Shown here: one piece after another, positions 12,001 through 22,349 of the stretch
Layout of the letters: each line of letters begins with the position of its first letter
How positions within the stretch are numbered: position 1 is the first letter of the stretch
NCBI GenBank assembly: GCA_963965975.1
Contig: OZ014419.1
Span: 2,757,177-2,821,176, forward strand
DNA from: Xestospongia bergquistia
Lineage: Eukaryota > Porifera > Demospongiae > Haplosclerida > Petrosiidae
Direction: 5' to 3'
Length of the DNA stretch: 64,000 nucleotides
The notes under the pieces: model-generated
What the model was told of the DNA's origin: nothing
What the model saw: the letters and a program-made list of their open reading frames with translations, nothing else
Database searches by the model: none
Program-made: the position numbers and the translations under genes

Positions 12001-15000
12001 TAATGTAGGATGTAGAAGTTACTATTGCTATATACAGTTAGTAATCATTTCTCTTTGTGATTGAGTACTCACCTTCTCTTGTAAACATGTTAGTTCTTCA
12101 TGTCTTTGACCACTATCTCCAACTGTTGAATTAACCTGATCATGTAGAGCGTTGTTCTCTAATTCAAATTCTGAAAGCTGCTGGCTTTGTTGAAGTATTG
12201 CTGTGCAAAGAGTCTCTAGTAGATTCCTTGTAATTTTTAGATTTTCCATACTATCGTTGGGTTGTTCTAACTGTTGTTGATATTCTGACAATTTTGAATG
12301 AAGTTCAGACAATGGAGTAATTTGTTCAACCAGTTCACGAAGTTGGTTCAACAAGTATTCTTGGAATCTGTTGACAGAGGAGTTGACTAGCTCGGTATTT
12401 TCTTGAGCAGACACCAGTTCACTGCCTAATTTCTTAGTCTCTTGTTTGTAAGCATCTCTCTCTTCTTCAACGTTAGCAAATGACTGACCAAGTAACTTGT
12501 TCTCACTGCTAAGATGCTCCTGAATTTTGAGTAGGGCTTGAAGGGATCCTTGAACTTTAGCCATTTCTGTTTTATCTTGAGCTTGTTGTCTTTCAAGTTT
12601 CAAACAGGTTTGACGAGCTTCAGCTAGCTGTTGCTTTAAATGTAGAATTTCAGCAGCAGGTGATGTAACTTGTACCATTGACGAGTGTTTGGTAGGTGGA
12701 GTTTGGACATTGAAAGAGCAGGAGACAGGAGATAGTTTTAGTGAGTTAGCAGAAAGGTTTTTAGCACCACTAGGTGATGAATCTAGAGAAGATAACTCCA
12801 ACGAGGACTGGAGTTTCTCATTAAGAGACAAACTACCATTAAGTAATTCTTGAAGTTTTGTATTTTCTGTTCTCAACTGTTGTTCTGTTTCAACTGCAAC
12901 ACGATTACGTTCAAGTTCAATTTTAAGTTTTGTATCCAGACTTTCTCTTTCAACTTGTATTCTTACAACTGCTTCCTGTAATGACCGTACCTTTAGAACA
13001 AGTAAAATATATAAGTGCATTTACTTTTAAAGTATATATCTACCTGAGAGAGAAGAGAGCTTCCTTTCTCTTGATCCTTTTGAGTGTTAGACTGAATCAG
13101 TTCCTAATAACATTACATAGAAGGACTGATTTTATCAATACTCCTCTTACTTCATTCAGTTTGTTAATAACACTTTCTAATTCTTTAACTTGAGCTCCTC
13201 TGGTCTCTGCTAAACTAGTCATATCCTCATACTGATCTACACGTTCAGCCAGCTGTCTCCTCCAGCCAGCGACCTCCTCTTCAAGATCTAATATCTAACA
13301 AATGAATACTATAATATTTAATTGTTAGTATTTCATTTGATCACCTTTTGTTGTAATTGAGTATTGGAAGCTTGCGTAGTTTCAAGTTGAGAGCGAGTGG
13401 AATCATAATCTGCTGTCAATGTATGTAAATTTTCTTGTAGTTTTGAAGAGTTGATTTCATGAGCTAATGCCATTTCATGAAGTTTACTACATGAAGTTAT
13501 TAAAATAATCCCTAAATGTTTGCCCCATCTGTCCATTCAACTATTGTTTACCTCTCAAGTTTCTTTACTCTACTCTGTAACTGTTTTCTATCAGTGTCAA
13601 TGTCTTGTAATTGTTGAGATTTCTGCACAAGTTGTGCTGTAAGATTTTCCACCTGTTGACGAGCATGCGACTGTGTAAAATCACGAGTATCACTATACAA
13701 AGTAACAACTATGACAACACATGTATATAGTATTATACCTCAGCTCTTTCTTTAATTGACTACATTGTTCTTGGACACTGGACAACTCAGCTCTGACAGT
13801 AACTAACTGTGCCTCACTAGTAGACTTGTCACGCTGACATTTTGAAAGATCACTATGTAAGCTAATGGTCTCTTCTTCAAGCTTGTTATAGTCACATTTT
13901 AATTTTGTATGCTGACTTTGAATTGACTCCAGTCTACTTATTAGAGTGTGCTTCTCCTGTTTTACTAAAGTCAGTTGATGATTGAAATTAACACGAGTTC
14001 TCTCAGCTTCTTGGGTTCTCTTTTCAAGCTCTTTGTTAGCAGAATCTAGTTGCTTTCTCAAATCTGATTGGCTAGTCTCTTGATGTTCTGTAATTTGTTT
14101 GGTAGCATTATTTGCCTCTACTAGTTGACTCTGTAGAGTTTCTATAGCAACTAAACTGGACGTGGTCTAAAGAAGTATGATTAGGACATCCCTGCTTAAT
14201 AATGTACATACCTGCTGTGATAATTCTCCTTTGACAAGTTGTAGCTCAGATGTAAGTTGTGTTAATTTATTTTCATATGTTGTTAACTGATGACAAAGTT
14301 GAACCTAAACACAATAACATCAACATATCACACATGCTATTATTCAAAATCATTACATATATGATATTATATCACTAGAATAACCAATAGTGTATTAGTT
14401 TTAAGGAGTGGTTTAATAGTACACTGATTCATATAAACAGAGTTCATGACTGGATAGACCCTCTATATATGTACTAACTAACACTTTTTGTTACAATAGA
14501 ACAATATAAACATAAATTATGTCATGAGACTAAAGTTTTGATAAGGTGTTGTGATATTAAAACTGCCAACTAATTAGTTTAAGGAGAACTAAAATGGAGG
14601 TAGCTAATCCTGAGATTACTGAGACCCAGCCATTAATGTCTGGTAGTAATACAAGTGGAAGAAATACTATGATGAAGAGAGCGAAGCAGTGTTTCTTTGT
14701 TGGTCAATATCCGGCATTATTAGTTCTCTTATGGAGTTTGGTAGCTTCTTTCTTCACTCATATCCCAATTCCATTGGAGACTACAATTGTCGATGATGAT
14801 CAGACCACTCCTAGGGATCGTATATTGATTATAGCAATAGCTCTCCAAGGAGCTATACTTCTTCTCTATCCTTTTTTTGGCTGGCTGGCTGATGCTCTGA
14901 TAAAACGTTATTATGTCATTGGAACTAGTTTGTATCTCATTCTCATTGGTATGGTACTAGGTATTGTAACAAGTGCTACAGAAGTGTTCAAGTCAGGTTC

Positions 15001-18000
15001 ATACAATCATCCATTATTTTGGGTTGGTGGAGGTACAGCTGTAGGCATAGCTTTATTAGGAAATGGTCTATTTCAGGCTAATGCTATACAATTCGGTACT
15101 GATCAAATGTCAGAGGCAAGCTCATGGCAATTAAGTGGATTTATTCATTGGTATTACTGGTCTAGTAGACTGGGTAATGTCTTAATATTTTATAGTGCAT
15201 TGTCTATTGACTTAAACAATATTAAACAGAGCAGTGTCTTTGATAAACTTGCCTACTTAACCCTTAATGTTGCAATAGCTCAATTAGTATTCACTATTGG
15301 AGGAATTACTGTGTTCCATGCAGCAAAACGTCGTCTCAACATTGAGCCAGCTAATAAAAATCCAATTAGTACTGTATTCAAAGTTTTGAAGTATTCAGTC
15401 CAACACAAATATCCTCAAAACAGAAGTGCCTTTACATTCTGGGAACAAGATACCCCATCACGTATTGATATTGGGAAAAATAAATATGGAGGACCATTCT
15501 CAACTGAGCAAGTTGAAGACACTAAAACGTTCCTACGTATTTTGTTACTTCTAATTTCCTTATTTGGTTTAAGAGCTGTTAAAAATAACACAGAAGGTAT
15601 CATAAAAGAGATACGACCGAGTTTTGGTAATATTTCAATAGCCAACACTACAATCTTCACTTCATATGTTATCATTGGATATGACAGTAATCACTTGACA
15701 TCATTGACTGTTCTGATCACCATTCCTCTCTGTCAAATCTTACTGAAGCCTCTGCTACACAACTACTATCCTGGAATGCTAAAACGAATTTGGCTTGGAC
15801 TATTGTTCACTATTTTATCCACTACAACTGTTTTTGTTTTAAAACATGAGAATAACAATATAGATAAAGAAGTATTTTTAAATTTAATTGCTCTTCCACA
15901 AATATTGAATGGCTTGGCTTACATCTTAGTATTTCTTACAGCATTGGAGTTCATATTAGCTCAAGCACCACGTAGCATGCAGGGACTATTAATAGGTTTG
16001 TGGTACTCCATGGATGTTATTGATATATGTCTACAAGCAGTGGGTTTCACAAAGTATCAATCATGTCTAGAAGTGTATATAACACGCTTAGTACTGACAG
16101 TATTGTCACTGATCATGTATTCTGGGATGGTATATTTCTACAAATATAGAGATCGCGATAATATTGTTAATTCGTATGATCTTATTGCTGAGAAAGTGGA
16201 AAGAACAATTGCCAATGAACGGCTCAGTCAATCCAGTGATTTAATAATTGTATCAGGCAGTGAGTATAGTATTAATAGCAGCACTACTGACTCTCGTCAC
16301 ACAGGACGAAGTATCATTACCAGTACAGACTTGTCTGCATCAAGCTAGGACAGATGTATTCTAAAGATTGTAATGTTTACTTTTAAAATAATTATTTTTA
16401 TAGTCAGTTTATTTATGTATAATTATAGTATTTAAAATATTTCTATTATTTTTCTCACCTTTTCCTTGTACCACTTTAAGTTAGCGTCTTTTTCTTTCTG
16501 TAATAATGAAGTTAGGTCATCCTTCTCATTTTGAAGGCTAGTAAGTTCTTGTTGCAACTGTTGATTTAGCTCAAGGAGCTCTTCAAGCTGAGAACACTAT
16601 TATACTATACAGTTCATTCACTACAATACTAACTTGAGTTGTGACAGCCATTACACTGGTCTCCACTTCTTCTTGATATTGCTCCATTGACAGCTGTCGA
16701 TGAGTCTCAACAGTTGTCAGCCTCTCCTGTAAAGCATCTCTCTCCCTCTCAGTTTTAGAGAGCTTGTCCTCTGACTCCGAGAGCTCTTCTCTAAGATTTT
16801 GAAGTAGATGACGCTCTTCCAGAAGACCCTGTTGTAATGCATCAATCTGTAGTTGTTTGGATGCTATGGTATTGGACATATAAGTGTTCTGTTGTATTAG
16901 ACGTTCCTAGATTGAAGTATGATGAGTACAGCATAATTTACAGAAAACTAACCATTTCTTTATTAACTGTATCGTCTCCAGTCTTGTTGCTAACTAACTG
17001 TGTCATTGTATTCAATTCTTGTTTAAGATGTCTCAACTGTGCTCGAAGTCCTTCTATCTCTTCATCTCTCTCATTTAGTTTCTGTTGACCAAAACCTCAA
17101 ATAAAAATGAATATATATATCCTTGAGTAACAAGTACCTTTTCAGCAGCTGACTTATCTCTTTCCTCTCCTAATAACTGAGATTGAAGACTACTTGATTG
17201 GTCCTTTTCTTTTGATAACAGATCTCTTAATGTATTTCGTTCGTGAGTTGTCTGATCCAAGGCCTCACGTAGGGTAGACACCTTGAGAGGAAAAACAAAG
17301 TCACTTCAATTTTCATAAATCAAGTGTTACCTGTAGTTGTAATGATGCAGCATTATCATGAGAGGATAAAGACATAGAGGCCTACAAGGAGAGAGAGACA
17401 CACATAACACAAATCACCACAAGTTCAATATCATAAAATGTTGACATAGAATTCCTAAACCGCTTTATTAAGCAAAGGTTAACTTCCTGACAATAACATT
17501 AAACAATTTGCGCACACAAAGAGCCTCATTTCAAATATATCTCACTTTACAGGTACTAAATTCTAACAGTCTTGTCTCTATTAATAGTGTTATATTCTAT
17601 ATTATTCAACTTAGCAGAGAGCTAAAAATTAAAACACAGTACAGATACAAGCTGACCTTGTCATTTGATTGTTTAGTCTTTTTTATAGCCTCCAGGTCTT
17701 TTTCTAATTGGTTTCTTAACACCTTCTCACTTTGTACCTATTGAACAGATCATTAACACATACAGCATGGTAAATGGTCTAGGTGAGAACACAAATGTTC
17801 AAATGTTTTAAGCAAGTATTCAACTTCCACCTTTAGTACACACACTTACATACAAAAACTATCAATTTTATTGTACAAAACATGTCTATATTTATCAATC
17901 ATGTTTAGTTAATAATGACTGAGTTACAGAATGTGACATCGATAATTCTTAATTTCCAATATCATTACTGCACCTTTTTATTCAATTCTTGTTTCTCACG

Positions 18001-18246
18001 TAACAAACTAACAACTTGAGACCGCAATATTTCCACTTGGTCACTTTCTTCTCCTCTTAATCTGCTGCTTTGTTTTGTAGGACGTGGTGTATTGGATGTA
18101 ATGGTAATTTTATTAGCTCCACCCCTCTTGGAGAGTCGATTGGCAGTTGTGTCCTTGCTCAAAACATCCACCCATGTCTGTATTTCGTCACTTGGGCCAT
18201 TCATACTCCCAACATGATAGCTATTTTCTTTTTCAACAGTCGTCAT
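9001..18246 (-). CDS. Very large coiled-coil protein (3' end lost in gap)
   Basis: Minus-strand gene of more than fifteen exons. The start is the ATG at 18246-18244 (MTTVEKENSYHVGSMNGP). The head of about 90 residues contains a basic patch (LSKRGGANK, TPRPTKQSSRLRG), then almost uninterrupted heptad-rich coiled coil. Large exons lie at 9497-10396 (ending LVTLQQRIDER), 12073-12990 (opening VRSLQEAVVRIQVERESL, with a Ser/Pro-rich break around SLDSSPSGAKNLSANSLKLS), about 13740-14161, and 16583-16910. The last readable exon (GYSLSELRLYKQLKKELD...) runs into the assembly gap, so the C-terminus is missing. The length, well over 1,300 residues, fits a centrosomal, Golgi or cytoskeletal scaffold, but no family-specific motif was recognised. 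One intron (10645-12072) is mostly satellite, and another (14305-16458) contains a complete gene on the other strand. The gene shares a short divergent promoter with the host cell factor gene. Confidence 0.8.
9034..9064 (-). repeat. Right arm of 31-bp inverted repeat flanking the assembly gap
   Basis: This is the exact reverse complement of 8680-8710. On this side it encodes part of the coiled-coil protein (minus-strand frame QLKKELDSQVNQ). Confidence 0.85.
10671..12011. repeat. Minisatellite of 22 bp units, about 61 copies, filling an intron
   Basis: There are about 61 head-to-tail copies of a 22 bp unit containing the core ctagtattataatgtagg. Variation is limited to a few positions (atatc/ataac, gtagg/gtagta, aatgt/aattt). 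It occupies about 1,341 of the 1,428 bases of one intron of the coiled-coil gene, leaving only the splice ends unique. Near-perfect homogeneity suggests recent expansion or ongoing exchange. Confidence 0.97.
14594..16348 (+). CDS. Multi-pass transporter, POT/SLC15-like, nested in an intron
   Basis: Single-exon gene of 584 codons, lying wholly inside one intron (14305-16458) of the oppositely transcribed coiled-coil gene. The polar N-terminus contains ETQPLMSG, of the kind often used as a lysosomal sorting signal, and is followed by about 12 hydrophobic helices. Recognisable stretches are LYPFFGWLADALIKRYYVI, a D-x-x-x-K/R-type loop after helix 2, and GNGLFQANAIQFGTDQM. The latter resembles the proton-coupled oligopeptide transporter signature in which a Gly-rich helix leads to a Phe-Gly-Asp-Gln-like motif. 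SGFIHWYYWSSRLGN follows and matches the helix-5 region of that family. The C-terminal tail is Ser/Thr-rich. Membership of the major facilitator superfamily is fairly safe; POT/SLC15 is likely; substrate is unknown. The lack of introns in an intron-rich genome suggests a retrocopy origin. Confidence 0.72.
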   Translation: MEVANPEITETQPLMSGSNTSGRNTMMKRAKQCFFVGQYPALLVLLWSLVASFFTHIPIPLETTIVDDDQTTPRDRILIIAIALQGAILLLYPFFGWLADALIKRYYVIGTSLYLILIGMVLGIVTSATEVFKSGSYNHPLFWVGGGTAVGIALLGNGLFQANAIQFGTDQMSEASSWQLSGFIHWYYWSSRLGNVLIFYSALSIDLNNIKQSSVFDKLAYLTLNVAIAQLVFTIGGITVFHAAKRRLNIEPANKNPISTVFKVLKYSVQHKYPQNRSAFTFWEQDTPSRIDIGKNKYGGPFSTEQVEDTKTFLRILLLLISLFGLRAVKNNTEGIIKEIRPSFGNISIANTTIFTSYVIIGYDSNHLTSLTVLITIPLCQILLKPLLHNYYPGMLKRIWLGLLFTILSTTTVFVLKHENNNIDKEVFLNLIALPQILNGLAYILVFLTALEFILAQAPRSMQGLLIGLWYSMDVIDICLQAVGFTKYQSCLEVYITRLVLTVLSLIMYSGMVYFYKYRDRDNIVNSYDLIAEKVERTIANERLSQSSDLIIVSGSEYSINSSTTDSRHTGRSIITSTDLSASS

Positions 18247-18391
18247 TTTCAATCTTCATACCCACTCTATACCACATGGGTGGGACTAAAAATTATTAAC
18301 CCAGTCTAAGCTACTTAATTTTAACCCTTGTTAATTGTTTTACGCGCGTAACCATGTTGATCACGTGAGCTTAATAGCTCGTGGTGAAAAA
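18247..18391. promoter_or_regulatory. Divergent promoter between coiled-coil gene and host cell factor
   Basis: Only 145 bp separate the two start codons, which point away from each other. The interval holds a palindromic E-box CACGTG at 18362-18367 and a CG-rich stretch, acgcgcgtaa, near 18340-18350. No TATA box is obvious in a constrained position. A shared bidirectional promoter is inferred from the geometry. Confidence 0.45.
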
Positions 18392-21300
18392 ATGGAGACT
18401 GATGCAAGAACAGAAACGGTTTTAAACCTAAAATGGCGAAAGATTGCTACTACAACAGGTCCCGCACCTCAACCAAGACATGGACACAAAGCAGTAGCTA
18501 TCAAAGAGCTGATTATTATATTTGGTGGAGGAAACGATGGAATTATTGACACACTCCACGTGTTGAATACAGGTAAATATGGCGGATACGTAGAGCGCAA
18601 TATTATTACTTGGTATTTTATTGTAGCTACTAACCAGTGGTTTGCACCACAAGTCAAAGGAGAGAAACCCAGTGGTTGTGCAGCCTTTGGATTTATTTGC
18701 GATGGAGTCAGGCTACTAACATTTGGTGGAATGTTGGAATTTGGACGATACTGCAATGACGTAAGAATGATGTTATTCTTTGCACACATAATGTTGTCAT
18801 ACAAACTTTGTTGCAGTTGTATGAGCTTTTGGCCAGTCGATGGGAATGGCGACGTTTAACACCGTTAGGTGATCCTCCTTGCCCTCGTCTGGGACACTCC
18901 TTTAATTTGGTTGGTCAGAAAGCTATTATATTTGCTGGACTTGCTAATGAATCCAATGACCCTAAACTGAATATCCCAAAGTAAGTGACTGCCATAATGC
19001 TTGATTATTTAACTTATAATATTTTGACCATGTAGAGCAATGTAATATACCAATATAATTGTATGTTGTACATATAGCCATATTATTGTGATTATAATTG
19101 AGATTGTATAACTTAATATGATATGGTTGAAGGAGTATAATAAATTATACAGATATTTAAATGATGTCCACATGTTGGAGATCAAAGAAGGCACTTCTCT
19201 ACAATGGCAGTCGCCTGAGATTGAAGGTTCTGTACCACCAGTACGTGACAGTCATACTGCTTTGACTTGGGGTAACAAATTAATCATTTATGGTGGAATG
19301 AATGGGCGAAGATTAGGAGATGTCTGGATCTTAGAGACTGACCCTTGGAAATGGACCAATGTGACTACACAAGGAATAGCACCAACTCCACGTAGTCTTC
19401 ATGTAGCAACCATTATTAAGAACAGGTCTTATTAATGTATTTAGTAAGACTTATTTTCATCTTGTGTCTTTACATAGGATGTACATTTTTGGAGGATGGG
19501 TTCCTGTGGTCAGTGATGATGGCAATGTGTCCAATGAGACTGAGTGGAAATGTACCAACTCTTTAGCTTGTTTTAATCTAGGTAAGTGGATTAATAGGAA
19601 GTACCTAATGAGTACATTAAGTTTGTCCACTCCATAAAACACTTAGGAACTGGGAAGTTGTGTGTTTAAGATATTCTTTGCTTATTATTTAAACAGCAAA
19701 TTGGCAATACGAAAAGGATGTGTGAATAATGATTTGTTGAGATTTATAAATATATATATATATAACTCTTCAATGGCACTACAATTACAATTTTATCTTA
19801 TAGAGTCTATGACCTGGGAGGTGTGTCCTAAGTATCCTGAAGCTGAAGATCGTGAAGATGTTCCTTGTCCTCGGGCTGGGGCCTGTGCAGCTGTTGTGGG
19901 AACCAGGATGTATGTATGGAGCGGACGTGATGGCTATAAGAAAGTTTGGAACAGTCAGGTACGATCATGTAATCACAACTAATAGTGAAATTTTGCTATA
20001 GCAAGTATGCTGTCCTGATTTGTGGTACTTGGAGACTGAGATTCCCCCAGCTCCTACACGAGTCCAGTTAGTTCGTGCTGGAACCAATAGTCTAGAACTC
20101 CTTTGGACTGCTATATCTTCTGGTAAATCTCATTACGACAGTATTCAGTTGTTTAAATTATGCCTCTTTAGCTGACAACTACTTGTTACAAGTACAAGAA
20201 TATGGGAATACTCCTAATCCACCTAAACCAGAAGATGCTAAAGCAACTCCAGCCCCTGCTACAGAGCAGGCACTCAAGTGGTATGATGTAGATGTTGTAA
20301 AAGGTACTCAGTTCACAGTGACAGCTTACCAAGTCCCTATTGAAGACCCAACCAAGGTAAGAAGAGGTGTATGTAGTTGAGTATATTTGCTATTTGATCA
20401 TTGTCACTATAGCCAGATGAGACAAAACTGCAACGTGTAGAATTACTACCAGGAAAAGCTTACAAGTTTCGAGTTTGTGGACTTAATTCATGTGGGCGTG
20501 GTCCATTCTCAGAGGTAGCTGCTTTCAAGACCTGTATGCCTGGTTATCCTGGTGCCCCATCGGCCATCCGAATAAGCAAAGTATTTCATACTAATATATA
20601 TACATGTTAACTCAGTATCCCTCTCAGAGTTCTGAGGGAGCTCATTTATCGTGGGAACCTCCTGCAAATTCTGCTGGGACTATTTCCGAGTACTCTGTGT
20701 ATCTTGGTCTCAAGCCACAAGCTGCAGGTCAGCCAGGTACTATGGCTTTTGCGCGGTAAGATTTTGTGATTTGAAAAACACGTTCACTATTATTTTATTG
20801 CAGTGTATATTGTGGTCCTGGTAGTTCTTGTGTTGTATCTCATGCTCAATTAAGTTCAGCTCACATTGACATGACATCTAAACCAGCTATTATTTTCCGT
20901 ATTGCTGCCAAGAATGACAAAGGGTAAATTGTTTAGTACTACAGTTTGCATAATGTAACTTGTTCAATAATGTAATAAATAATATTATTATGCCATTCAA
21001 GTGCATTACAGAAAGTAAACCATGAGACTATACTATTAGTACTTTAACTGTACTAATGAAAATGGCACTATATCAGATTTACTGTTCAATTTTGGCACAA
21101 CATATCTCATCCTAATATTGTCAGAGAGATATTTTCAGTTACTAGTGCCACAATTGGCAACAAACATTTAGCTTGAGAGAAGTGATGAGAACATTGCTTT
21201 GAGGCCACACCTACCTCACTATATCAATTTTACCATATTCTATGCAGTGTCATTTTATCTTGAATCATGTAAGAATATTTTCTCTTTAGTTATGGCCCAG

Positions 21301-21477
21301 CTACTCAAGTAAGGTGGCTACAAGATCCCAAACCTGCTGACAAAGCAGCTGCCGCTGTTGCTAAACGACCAGCTTCCTCCCCTCCAGTGTAAGTGACATG
21401 TGCGTGGTGTGTTTGCACATTAAGTTTGTATTGTTCTTCAATGTAGTGAGGATGCTAAGAGACCACGTGTGGGATAA
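18392..21477 (+). CDS. HCFC: Host cell factor (kelch propeller plus fibronectin III), short form
   Basis: Gene of about eleven exons. The ATG at 18392 ([18 protein letters not shown]) is preferred to the one at 18335 because homology begins there. The N-terminal half is a six-blade kelch propeller with repeated motifs such as [56 protein letters not shown] and [20 protein letters not shown]. This is the region that binds transcription factors carrying HBM motifs in HCF-1. Two fibronectin III domains follow ([42 protein letters not shown]). The gene ends [17 protein letters not shown]-stop, a basic KRPR that could be a nuclear signal. The central proteolytic HCF repeats of vertebrate HCFC1 are absent, so it resembles HCFC2 in layout. 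A nuclear chromatin cofactor role follows from the family. Confidence 0.88.
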
Positions 21478-22349
21478 TGTCCACCTGTTACATCCTAATA
21501 ATACATTTACTCCTTCTTATCAGCTACTACAAGTACACTGATAACATATTACACTGTTAAATGATGGAATGGAGTTCTCATAGGCTGCCCTTTTCACTTT
21601 CCACTTTTTCATTTTGTAGCCATGATGTCACCTTTCATTACCCAGTCTACTGTTATGATAATGTTGTATTTAAATAAACTTTTCTTTACTTAATTATGAG
21701 TACTGATATCTTTTGTATTTCTCTTTCTTCATTATAATTATTTACTGTATTATTTGGTTGTTTATGTTGTGTAAACATTTACAGGACACTTGTTCCATGT
21801 ACCCTAAATGCCAAGCATAGTAACATAATTATAATAGTATGTTACTAAGTTTAGTATGGGTAACCTTTTACATGACCATTATTTATTGTGTGTGCGTGTC
21901 TGTACCTGGCGAGATCACGCTAATTATGCCACAGATTTCCTGTGTTTGAACCTATTAACTAAATTCACAAGATGTGGCGTAAAAGGAAGTACAATCCCTA
22001 TGTGTAGCCAATTAACTGAAGGAAGTACTGACATTCATAGTTTACCAAGCTATTTCCTGTACAGAGAGTGTGATCTTCATAAGCATCTCTCACGGAGTTC
22101 ACTCTTAACGGCCACTTTGTCCACGTTGAAAATCGAAGTCAAGGAGAGGGAAAACCCAGAGTAGTTCCTCTGAGCAGCCAGATATATATTTCATAGCTAT
22201 CTCTTTATCACATTATTCTAATTATTGCTCCTAAGCTCATAGCAACGATTTTGAGAGGTAAGCAGGCTCTCAAGGAGAGGTGTGTAGAATTCCTCAACAT
22301 TTCCATATATCATTGAAGGGCGTAGTAACACATCTCGAGGTCATTTTTA
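21478..22349. other. Intergenic region with no supported gene
   Basis: This stretch of 872 bp lies between the host cell factor stop and the Ca2+-ATPase start. It is AT-rich, with AATAAA-like polyadenylation signals near 21670. An open frame at 21856-22164 has no recognisable domain or splice partners and is not called. Confidence 0.5.

Noticed and set aside
10671-12011. Regular short repeats, possible CRISPR array
   Set aside because: Units are contiguous with no unique spacers, and the host is clearly a eukaryote.
21856-22164. 102-codon open frame between host cell factor and Ca2+ pump
   Set aside because: No recognisable domain, no splice partners, and no sign of duplication or conservation in the window.
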